This document shows, piece by piece, positions 44,497 through 54,365 of a stretch of DNA of 64,000 nt. Under the pieces are notes generated by a model. That model saw only the letters and a program-made list of their open reading frames with translations. It had not been told where the DNA came from and searched no databases. Every line of letters begins with the position of its first letter. Positions within the stretch are counted from its first letter, which is position 1. The DNA lies in assembly GCA_033297075.1 (NCBI GenBank), contig MU858079.1:220096-284095 (forward strand). Direction: 5' to 3'. Both the position numbers and the translations under genes were made by a program. The DNA comes from Rhypophila decipiens (taxonomy: Eukaryota > Ascomycota > Sordariomycetes > Sordariales > Naviculisporaceae).

Positions 44497-45414
44497 ATGG
44501 AACTGGAGGGGCTGCCCAGTACTCCCCAGTGTCAAATCATGTCGGTCGACGAACTACTATTCCAATCCCCAACCGAGGAGGGCCCCTACCTCTCGTCGCC
44601 GCCTACAGTCCTGAGGTACCCGGCGGCGCAAACAACCCAGCCGTCAGCTACAATTCCTCCGCAAGTCGCCATCGACGATCCCTTCTGGGATCCTGAGCCG
44701 GAGGACGCTACCGTAAACAGCTCGGAACCCGAAAGCCCTCCTCCCGACCCATGGTTCCCCGGCCAAGAAAGTTCATACGACAGCGACAAAGAGAACGAAG
44801 GGGAGGAGGAGGAACAGAGTCACCACCACTGGCGGCAGTATCGTGGGAAACAACGGAACCCGGACCCGGCTGTCGTCTTGCTCAAGACAGTGGCAGATTA
44901 TGAAACCTATGCGCAAAGACGAGGCCTTGTGTTCAAAAGAGGAGTAGTCCCGAAGACCCCCAAGAAGAAGCGGCGGAGAAGTCACGATGGAAATCATCAG
45001 GATGAAAAAGACTACTTGGAGACGCAACCGTGTCCTCCGAAAAAAGCCGCCACCACGGGCACGAACCGAGAGAAAGACTTGCCAGTGTTTCAGCGGCCTG
45101 TGCATTTGCAGAGTTTGAGGGCGTTTGAAGAGCTTTGTAACGAGCGTGAACAGCATCATAACCTTGAGCAACCTCAACACTACCATCAGTACCCCCAGAG
45201 CCCTCTGCATCCTGGGTACCCTGAAGGGCTCGGCTTTGGAAACCTAAACTTGAACTCTGGTGTCGGGCCCGAGATGGAAGAAGAAAGTGAGGAGGATTCC
45301 GCTGTCATCATGGAGGACTATTATTATGATGATTACAGTTGGATGTCGAAGAGGAGACAGCACGTCGAGGTTGGGCATGGCCAGATGGGAGGAGCAGTAG
45401 AATTAGATGGGTGA
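44497..45414 (+). CDS. Acidic hypothetical protein, probably nuclear, 305 residues
   Basis: ATG 44497 is the first ATG of the frame. The N-terminal part is Pro/Ser/Glu-rich with SVDELLFQSPTEE, AIDDPFWDPEPED and YDSDKENEGEEEE. The middle has a short ordered-looking segment (VVLLKTVADYETYAQRRG) followed by a strong basic cluster PKTPKKKRRRSHDG, a likely nuclear localisation signal. Then comes a His/Gln/Pro-rich part and an acidic, Tyr/Asp-rich C-terminus (EEESEEDSAVIMEDYYYDDY). No known domain is recognised. The composition resembles transcription or chromatin accessory proteins, but this is only an impression. GC3 is high and the frame is uninterrupted, so the gene is probably real. Confidence 0.62.
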   Translation: MELEGLPSTPQCQIMSVDELLFQSPTEEGPYLSSPPTVLRYPAAQTTQPSATIPPQVAIDDPFWDPEPEDATVNSSEPESPPPDPWFPGQESSYDSDKENEGEEEEQSHHHWRQYRGKQRNPDPAVVLLKTVADYETYAQRRGLVFKRGVVPKTPKKKRRRSHDGNHQDEKDYLETQPCPPKKAATTGTNREKDLPVFQRPVHLQSLRAFEELCNEREQHHNLEQPQHYHQYPQSPLHPGYPEGLGFGNLNLNSGVGPEMEEESEEDSAVIMEDYYYDDYSWMSKRRQHVEVGHGQMGGAVELDG

Positions 45415-47961
45415 ATCTTGGACGTTACATTTACGATTCATCTAAAGACCAAAGTTAGTCTTGGGGATAGATCTTTTCGCATTTTGGTTAGAGTTCAAGA
45501 AATCTCTTGCGCAGTATGGAGTGGTTCGATCTGAGACTGTTGGTAATTTGAGCTTACCATTAACGTTCATAGCAGCGAGCCAAGGTTTTCTGATCTCAAG
45601 GTTGATCTAATTTCACAAAAGAATTTTCTTTTTTCTTTTCTGGTTTGGCAGCCTGCAGGTGACCGAATGAGTGCGTGCGAGGACTAGTGATGGGACTCGG
45701 AAGGTATCGGGTGTGGGCACTGCGTTGGTTAACTCATCGTACCTTGGTAGTGATACCTGCGTGGTCATGTTGCGTAGAACTCTGCATCCGCGTATTCACA
45801 TATCAGCTAGGAAGATGCCTGAGAGCTGTGATGGAAAAGGCTGTGCGAGGGAGGCGATCTTGTTCAGTGATGTACGCAAACCAACCCAGTCTCGTATGTC
45901 CACCGGAACAGGAAGGTACTTCCGATAGGCTAACAGCGTGGTGTCCGTCGCGGCGTCGTCCCATCCCATGGACGGATGCTGGGTTGCGACCCCCGTTCCC
46001 ACCTCTGTCCCTGTCGCCGATCCCGGTCCCGTCCCGTTATGCGTTGTGACCGGTGACCGATGACCGGCGTGCGGATGGTGGGACTCCCAGACAAACTTGA
46101 TGATGCCTTCCCAATGCGGTACCAATATCTGTGGAGTGGAGTCACATATCTTTGCTCTGACTGTACGATGCGGTGAGCAAGTGTTCTTCGTACCTGCCCC
46201 AGCCTCAAAATGTGAAACGTGTACCGTACATATGCTCGGCTGCTGTTGGTTGGACATGGCGGTAATACAGAAGGTACTTACGGTTGGTAAATTACCTTTC
46301 TCTTGACAAGAGCATATTCTATAACGAGCCGAAGCCGTTGGACCAGCATTCTCATGGACTGGAAAGGGTGACGTTTTGTACGACCATCATTAGGGAGAAA
46401 AAGAGAAATCCCGGAAAATCCGCGGATAGAATAGACCGTGGAGTCCGGGGAGGGAACTTGAAGGAATGTCAGGGGAATCGAATCAAATCCCGTGGTTTAG
46501 GTGGGGGTCTGGCAGGCACCTCCTACGTCAGATTAGAAATTGAGACCGGTGTACGCACTACGCAGCGGATAACATCCGATCAGATGATGTCCGGTTGTCT
46601 CCGGCTGCCGGGCGATATGAGCCGCACCAGTCGGATCCACTCGGAGGCCTTCGGAAGGTTGCCAACAGGGCTCACTTGCAGGCGTGGGTTTGTCTTCTAT
46701 CATTGTGAGAATTTCAACCTGTCTTAAGTTGATCCTCTTCTTTGTGATTGGACCCTTGGCATCTTCACCCACCGCATTATTTGAGAATGCCTGGCATGTA
46801 ATGAAGATGTATCATGGAAGAAGGAATGCTTGCTGTCGTATTCCGCGGAAAGCATAGGCAGTGGTGATGGTCAAGGTCAAAGGTCGAATTGGTAATCCTG
46901 TAATCACAAATAGAAATCTTGAAACCGGCGGGTAGGTAGGAGCCTTGAGAACGGATGCGAGATGGACCTGAGTTTAAACTTTTGACCAGAAAGTGCTTGT
47001 CTTGAATGTTTCAATCTCTATAAATTATAATCCCACCATGTAGTATCCTTCTAAAGTTCTGCTGTGCTGCACTGCAACGAATATGAACGATTCTTGGCCT
47101 TTGTGGTGCTGGTGCTAATGGTACCTCGGTTGCTGGTTCTGGTTCTCTCTGGTCTGAGGTATCGTATGCATCAATGAGGCAAAGTCTTTGTTAGGGGTAT
47201 GGAATACTTGATATTAACCCAATTTCCGAAGCACGTGTAGTACAGCGTTGAGGTGTGCCTGGTTACAATTGGTCCCTGTCGTAGTATTAACACACCTTAT
47301 ATGTAACGTCATGGACCGAAGACATTGCAAGCCATGACATGATAGAGCACGCAAACCCGGTGTATCGATCAGTACGAGTAACTGGACTGAAATGAGGTGG
47401 TTTGGAGAAGAACGATTTGGAATCATACACCGCAATCGTCATCGAGTCCTTTGCAGGATCTAAATTTCATAACAGGGGCCAAGGCGGTTGCATGGGAAAA
47501 TGTTCATGGTCTATTGACTCTATTCCGTTCTCCCAAAATTTCCATAACGTTATATGGAAAGATGACTCAACGGGTCTTGGAAACTCCGCGTACGCGTATT
47601 GTGATCGCTGGCTCCCCTTCACTCCCACCTCAACCAGTCGCACAAAATGCTGACTAGTTGTGTGGTTGCCAGCTCGGGTGGCCGCCGACATAACAAAAAG
47701 GTACCGAAGCACGGGAGTCTAACTGAGAAATGAAAGCCAAATACCCACAACAAATTGAAAAAAAAAAAAAGAAACCAAGATATCATCGCAAAGTCTTGTC
47801 GCCAAGATGTCTCTAAATGACAAAGGAACCACTACCAGCCTGCTCCGCGCTGTGCCAATATCAAGCAAAAGGGCATATGTCGCACCGAAATGAAATCTAT
47901 CGGATAGTAAAACAAGGGCCAAGACAAGTCAAAGCTGTGCGATGAGTGGGCAGTCTTGCGC
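45415..47961. other. 2.5-kb intergenic between convergent genes
   Basis: The flanking genes point towards each other. I see no credible ORF; the 124- and 153-codon frames near 45.7-46.2 kb overlap on opposite strands and have no domain signal. GGTGACCG- and ATGACCGG-type repeats occur near 46045-46075 without a regular unit. A poly(A) run lies at 47759-47770. Confidence 0.45.
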
Positions 47962-49368
47962 TCAAGCACGGCCGTTCTGGCTTCGGGACGGTACAAGTCT
48001 GCAAGGCCCAATGACCTCGAGAGAGCGGCAAGATTGAAGCATGATGGAGTGCATCTTGCGCAGATCCAAGCTTTCGAGGGACTTGGAGACGCGTGGCGCT
48101 GGAGGGACGGTGCGTCCCAGATCGTTCTGCTCCATAAAAGCGAGCATCTCGCTGCGGAACTGAGTTTCGAAGTCGGCGTTATGTCCGTTGGCGGCACGGG
48201 AGTGTGCACTTGGTGGAGACGGGAGGCGGTGGTACATGCACCCTAGACCCTCCAGGATCATGCCACGGATGTGCTCGTCATCGGTGGCTCTGTGAATATG
48301 GGGGTTGGTCGTCTCGATCTGAACGACCTTGGCCGAAAAATGTCCAGGCTGGTGTGTGTGGCGGTGTGAGCGGCCGTTGGCCAGTCCATTCACTCCATTC
48401 ACTCCATTCGGTCTGTAGGCACTTGCGACTGCCATGAACAAGAGGCACATAATCTGGTAGGGCTCAATGGCATAACCACCAGCCCAATTCAGTTTGAGAG
48501 CCAAGCTCATGGTCATGGCATGCTCACCCGCGTTTCCTGTCTGCATCAGGCCGGCAGCATTGCCCGCGGACGAGGCGTTTGGAAGCAAGCTGAACATGCG
48601 GTTGAACCACTTGTTGACAATCCTTGAGCTGCGTCCGTCAGAGGGTTCAAGTCGGTTCCTAACCGGCTTGGGCTTGGAGCCCCATTTGATACGGACCATG
48701 ACGTCGGGTTCCTCCCGATGCATGTAGAAGCCCAAGGCGTAGGCACGGACGTATTCGTCGATGGCACCGGGGATAATGTTGTCGGAATCAACAAATCCGA
48801 CATATTGTCGCTCCGGGCACATGGCCGCAAGAGCAACTCCAAGCAGCATTCCCTCTCCTTTGCCATTGCGGATCCTGTGGTCGCCGTCTGTCATCTCAGG
48901 GGCACCGACCGCCTCAAAAGCCTCTCCAGCTCCAGGATCTCTCTGGTGGATTGCCAAGGCGGGACGGTTGCCGGCCTTTAGGCAGTGCTCGCGAAGTGCG
49001 TCTACCTCCTGCTTATACTTGTCGTCACCGGAGGTGCGGCTGCTATTGGAGATGAGAATGACCAAGACGCTGGAGGGAATTCCACCAATAACAGAGATGA
49101 GTCTGTCCACTGGCTCATTCTTGGTGGGAACGATGATGACCATCTTGGACTCGATGTCCCGGGAAGCGTCGAATGGGATGGCAAATGTTGCGCGAGGATC
49201 ATCGGCTCTAGCGGACCCTCGCGTGTTCAAGTTGACATGAATGGAACTGCCCTCAGTCAGGTTCAAGCCATCAGCGGTGCCAACGCCGAGTTCGACCACT
49301 TTCTGCACGCGTTGTATGGCCAAGCCATAGTACTTAACGCACGGCTCGAAAAAATAGTCCACGCGCAT
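47962..49368 (-). CDS. mpgS: Mannosyl-3-phosphoglycerate synthase (GT55)
   Basis: Single-exon gene, 468 residues, EC 2.4.1.217 by motif. It transfers mannose from GDP-mannose to 3-phosphoglycerate, the first step to the compatible solute mannosylglycerate; a separate phosphatase normally finishes the pathway, and none is in the window. Family motifs appear in order: N-terminal YYGLAIQRVQKVVELG, VIIVPTKNEP (77-86), HQRDPGAGEAF (141-151), RNGKGEGMLLG (167-177), the metal-binding DSD in GFVDSDNIIPGAIDEY (194-196), VMVRIKWGSKPKP, TGNAGEHAMTM (277-287) and GYAIEPYQIM. ATG 49368 gives the N-terminus expected for the family. After EPYQ there is a non-conserved insertion with NGVNGVNG and a His-rich run (320-340). 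The C-terminal ~60 residues are variable. An upstream ORF ends on the start codon. Best known in thermophilic archaea and bacteria and reported in a few fungi and plants; cytosolic. Confidence 0.93.
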   Translation of the reverse strand: MRVDYFFEPCVKYYGLAIQRVQKVVELGVGTADGLNLTEGSSIHVNLNTRGSARADDPRATFAIPFDASRDIESKMVIIVPTKNEPVDRLISVIGGIPSSVLVILISNSSRTSGDDKYKQEVDALREHCLKAGNRPALAIHQRDPGAGEAFEAVGAPEMTDGDHRIRNGKGEGMLLGVALAAMCPERQYVGFVDSDNIIPGAIDEYVRAYALGFYMHREEPDVMVRIKWGSKPKPVRNRLEPSDGRSSRIVNKWFNRMFSLLPNASSAGNAAGLMQTGNAGEHAMTMSLALKLNWAGGYAIEPYQIMCLLFMAVASAYRPNGVNGVNGLANGRSHRHTHQPGHFSAKVVQIETTNPHIHRATDDEHIRGMILEGLGCMYHRLPSPPSAHSRAANGHNADFETQFRSEMLAFMEQNDLGRTVPPAPRVSKSLESLDLRKMHSIMLQSCRSLEVIGPCRLVPSRSQNGRA

Positions 49369-49448
49369 TATGGCCAGGTAGGAGCTTTTCCGTCTGGGGT
49401 GGTGGTGGACTGAGACATGTTAGTTTCCATGTCTGGTGATGAGTGCAT
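49368..49448 (-). promoter_or_regulatory. Upstream ORF overlapping the mpgS start (TAATG)
   Basis: On the minus strand an ORF of 26 codons plus stop begins at ATG 49448 (in-frame ATGs also at 49430 and 49418) and ends in TAA whose last A is the A of the mpgS ATG. Such TAATG overlaps can couple translation by termination and reinitiation. Whether the leader is present in the mRNA is not known; an alternative is that transcription starts downstream. Confidence 0.4.
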
Positions 49449-51771
49449 CTTTGATTTCTTACTCGGTGAGACTCTGGGCGTGTTACGCTAAGGTAAGTAG
49501 TCCGAGAGGAGTGTGGCGCCTGGTTGGTACTTGGTAGGCTGGCGGAAATGTGTCGCTGGTCTATGGATGTCGCTACCAAAGATCAACGATCTCTCCGCGT
49601 TTCGTGCGGTGGCGTCCCAAACGGTCGGTACCTAACTATTGCGGGAGGGGCAGAAGGTGCTCAGGTTGGCATGCGGTGGCGTAGGTACCGGTGTGATCTT
49701 CTCGAAAAGCGAGTGGGCCCAGAGGAAAGCATGAACGTGGTGATTTCCTCGACTGCGTTGAGCAGATTTGCGACGCAATGGAGAGACAAGTATGGGGAAG
49801 AGCAGACAATGAGGTGCCTGAGTGTGCGACCTTCTGTTTGGGAGAGGATGATGGAGATGTAAAGAATAGATGTCGAAGGTGACCGAGGAAGCACCTTCCT
49901 TCTTATACATCGTCGCAAGGGGAAGGGGCCTGGGAGGAGGGAAGACTCCACACACAACCCGCGGCACACCGCACACATGCCTATCTTCGGCCCAGATAAT
50001 AGATTGTTGGTAGACCAGATGAGATGAATCCCTGGTTTATCTATGGCACCACCTTTATCATGGAAAGATGGGATGAAGGAGGGAGATGGGCCCAAAGAGG
50101 TGATTGGTAGTGATTCGAGGACTCGGTCTCTTGACCTCCCAGGCTGCTGGTAAATTTGGTGTGACGGTAGCAACGGAGACAGCGTCACATTGCCCGTCTT
50201 CGGCTCAATACTAAGCCTGAGGCTGACGATGAGAAGGTGGGTTCGATATCCACTTGTACAACCTCCAACGTGCCGTCGCGGTCACGGTCACCGTCATGGT
50301 GAGGAAAGGTGCCTGGCGGTGTGCGAAGCCCTGAACCCAAGGAGCGGTCGGGTTGGATCAACCCGTACGGTGTGGTGTACCTTTGGAGACTTGAGGCATC
50401 ATGTTCAAGGAGGAGGGACAAATAACGTACATTGTGATACTGCTGCCATCCTACCAACAACCTTGATTTTGATATTTTACTTCTTGCATCCTAGTTGCAA
50501 TCAAAGGTCGGAAATGCGCCTCCAAAAGACTGGGGACGACATGTAATAGGTTGTGTTCCAGAAGCACACAGACCCACACTACCTCGAGTAAATGCACTTC
50601 TTAGCACATTTCGACACCAAGCTGATCCTTTTGCCATTCCATCGCCCCGGTGCTGTGTGTTATTCATCTCCAAAGTGAGGCCACCCCCGAGAAAAAAACT
50701 TGTCTCGGCCGCGGACGAGTTTCCTAGCTCCCGTCGTGGTTGCCGCTTGTACTGAGGCGACCCGGCCCTGCGGTTGGTTCGAAAGGTCCCTTCGTCGGCC
50801 AGGTTCATTTCAAAAAATGGAGATATGTTGACCACGTTTGGCCTGGTTCCGCTTATTCCGCCACCAGGCGTCTGCTCTTTGCGGTTAGGAAGAGGCAGGT
50901 ACCTACTGCGCTGCGCTTGATTATAGCAATCTAGCTCACTACTTGGCAAGACGGGAAGCAAGTCATTCGTCCCATCCCGCCCCCCGACTCTCCGCAGCTC
51001 CGCTATACTTATTTCTGATCCGGCGGCAAGAGCGGGTCCGCGACTAACCGTGGCTAGCGGGCTCCCGCTCATGGGCTGCGTCTATAACTCTGGGCATCGC
51101 GGTACCTTTTTAACTTGTTAGCTTTTTTCGGTCGTTTATTTCTAGGTTTATATTGTGCATTTGACGTCAAAGCATGCCTTCTTGGGTGGCATATCGGAAG
51201 TCTGTGAAACATGTACGGTTCTATTATGTAGTATTACCTGGAACCATGAGGTCAGTGTCCATCCAAACTTCTCAGATGGGAAGGATCAAAATCATGAGAG
51301 GCCCCCAACGCATCTGCAGCTCAGGGGCACATTGTATCACAAAGCTCCAAACAATGCAGTCACCTTACTTCTTTTGTCACGCTGTGCCATGCCCCTCCTA
51401 CGTAGGATGAACTAGAGCCAGCAACGACATTGGAACTATGCAGAAGGTTGGAGCCCAAAAGAGCAAAAAGACACCAGACGGGGCGTTGTCGGGACTCGAG
51501 ATGTACCTTTCCCCTCGGCACTGGTTGAGGAAGTACGACTCGGAGCTCAGAGTGAAAGGCAGTTGCTTGGATCAGATCATTGATAAGCAGGAACGGTGCA
51601 AGGATCCCGCCAACTTGTTGACAGATAAGCTACCCTCTGCTTAACCCCGTTTTCCCCTTCAATCGGCGCAGGTGGCAGGTGAGCGGGTATCTTGTCAAGC
51701 CTGGGTCTGGGATCTCAACACGTTCCGCCCGGCGGTACCGTAATTTGAGCCGCACAACATTCAAGTCCGAA

Positions 51772-51806
51772 CCGGTCACCGGTCACCGGTCACCGGTCAC
51801 CGGTCA
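51772..51806. repeat. CCGGTCA tandem repeat, five perfect copies
   Basis: Five consecutive 7-base units, followed by a partial CGG. Each junction recreates GGTCACC, close to the GGTNACC palindrome. No gene overlaps it. Confidence 0.85.
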
Positions 51807-54349
51807 CGGCAAATGGCAACAGCAAATGCCCACTTGCGATTCGAAGTGCACTGCATTCGAATGACTGCCCGGGAATAAACCGACAATCCTTGTATATAGT
51901 GTACCGAGCAAACAAGCCGGGGTAGGTTGCAGCAGCACGTACCGTAGCTATTCGAAGTGCTACTTTGATGCGCGCAACTCCTTTTGTTGGTCGACAAACT
52001 CGTGTTGCCGATTCGATCCCTTCCTCTCTCGGAAACCCGAGTGAACTGTCTCCACAATCTCATCTTACATGATTCACCCGCATTCTGTATCTTTAGAACT
52101 GAAGCTGCCCACGCTGTACTGGGGTGTTGTAACGCCGTTGAGTTGCCCCGCTTGCTCCCGCTTACCCTTTGCTTCTTCTCGGTTGACTCCGGTTTTCTCC
52201 GGCTCGGTTCCGACAACGCTGACTCTGACGGCAATTCCAACTGCTGCTTTTTCCACCTCTGATACAGGTAACCCGTACTCGTGACAAAGCCGATGGCCTC
52301 TGAGCCGTGCCTTCCAACATCTGGTCGATGAGATGGTAGCCTGCATCATTGGCTCACTCGAAATGTGTCAATTTTTGCACTCTTGCCCTGGTGTTTGTTT
52401 GTATGTGACTGGATGCACGACCCGCAGCATCCTTTAACCCACGACCATGATGCCATGACACTGATGACGAATAGATAAGCTTAGGGTAGTGATGGATCAG
52501 AAACCAGGCCTGGGTGAGCGACATGGAAGCCAACAAAAATTGGAAGCGAGTTTGGGGTGAGAAGGATACGAGATGGAATCCGAATATGTGATTCCAATAT
52601 TGTCACTCTGTTGGTCCATCCATGATGATTTTGGAACTAAGACATTAGGACCGATCAGCCTGTCAGAGCGAGTGTAGAAGGCCAGAGTGAGACTCGGAGT
52701 GGCTAATGTGAATCAGGGGTCAAGAAAAAAAGTAGCCAGCCCCTTCTAGGTTCGGGCCAAGGTATGTACTGTACATACGGGCGTCGTCCCCCACCAGTGC
52801 CAGTGTCACTGCCAGTTGCCACTGCCACTGCTCAGGCTCCCGTCCCGCTTGAGACCGGAGCTTCCCGCTGCACAAACAATTGAACCTCTTCCAACTCCCA
52901 ACCGCCGGTAGCAATCAGACGGGCGTTTTCTGCATCGTCTCTAGTATCATGGCCGACCCCTACAGCGCGACATGGCGCCATTTGCGGTGTGTCGACCCCT
53001 TTTCAATTTTGCCTCTCTTGTTCTTATTCCTTCTCGTTCTTACTCAGCACACACCTTTCCACACTTCCTCCTTGACAAGTCTCATTTTGCCGTCTCGATC
53101 GAGTAGCGGTGTGCCCCATGATGCACGCTTTGACACCTCCAGCAGAAGTCTGCGAGGCTGTTTTGCTCTTCAAAACTGCAGATTCCATCCAGATTCACCC
53201 TTGTCCTTTCCGTAAAATTATCGGCATGCGAATTGTTCACGTCTTGGGCGTTGAGGGCGGAACTAACGGCAAGATGGGCAACCGGCATGGGCCAGGCCGC
53301 ATGGAGATGGCTGTCTCGGCAAAAAGATGACCCCCTGTTCGTCTGATTCTAGCCATTCTTCTTTGCAGGCCCCTGTCCAGATCATTTGTGGGGGAGCGGG
53401 AACTTGCGGGAGGCACAGCTAGCCCTATAAATGGACGCCAGGAGGAGGAGGAGGAATAGGAGGGTCACTCGACAACATCTGGTACAGCCTGAACCTAGTC
53501 TCGTGATATCATGGGCTCAGCTAGGGCCAGAGAAGAGCTCCAGTCAACTGATCATCTCGGCAGCTGAATCCTGGCCGCGGCTCAGATACCTTCCAAGATT
53601 GCGGCCGCGGCGACGGTGTGCCATGGCAAAGCACCCAACGCCCAAGAGGTGGTGGGCGGAGTTCCGGAAGAAGACAAGAAAGATTGACCACAGACAATTG
53701 CGGACATGTCTCCAACCCAATTTCTTCCATTTGCCACCCATCATATTCATCCATCAAGAAAGTGGCTGGAGTTGGCTCAAGGGCCGAGTATGGTTCCACT
53801 GGCCATTCTCTGTGTCACCTCATTCCTTGAAGTCGGCTAGAGCTTGGGAGGAGGATACGCGTAACTCGCTCGGCAGTGAGCTTATGATGGCTCGGCGACT
53901 CGCCGTGTCTTGTCGGCAGATGCTGATGCGGTTGGCCCGAGGTTACGTCTAGCCAGAAGACGACTTGGGGGTTGCATATGCACGAACGGATGGTGTATTC
54001 GAACCAGCGTTGAAGCTCCAAGGGCATCGAAAGGCTGATAGGTGTGAAGTCGAGGCGATTATTGATCAAGATTCGCATCTTGGGCGCCTCGAAAAAGATC
54101 ATCACGGGCCTTCTTGAATGATTTCCATTTGCCATCAACACTTCTCTCAAATACCGCATTGTTGAACATCTTTAGGTGTTTGGGAGATGTCTTGTATGTT
54201 GTTCTAGGTGGCCTGTTTGTTTCAATTTTGCCCCCATTATGGGACCCAGCCGGATGCGAAGTCATTTCTGAGTTTGACCGGCTTCACATGACTTTCGCTG
54301 GGTGCGGCCTTTGCCACAAATTGACGCAGGAGTCACCGCATGGCTATTG

Positions 54350-54365
54350 TACTCCGTACTCCGTA
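54350..54365. repeat. Overlapping pair of TACTCCGTA (reverse of TACGGAGTA)
   Basis: TACTCCGTACTCCGTA, the reverse complement of the 16-base arrangements at 11975 and 16873, in another gene-free stretch. Confidence 0.7.
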
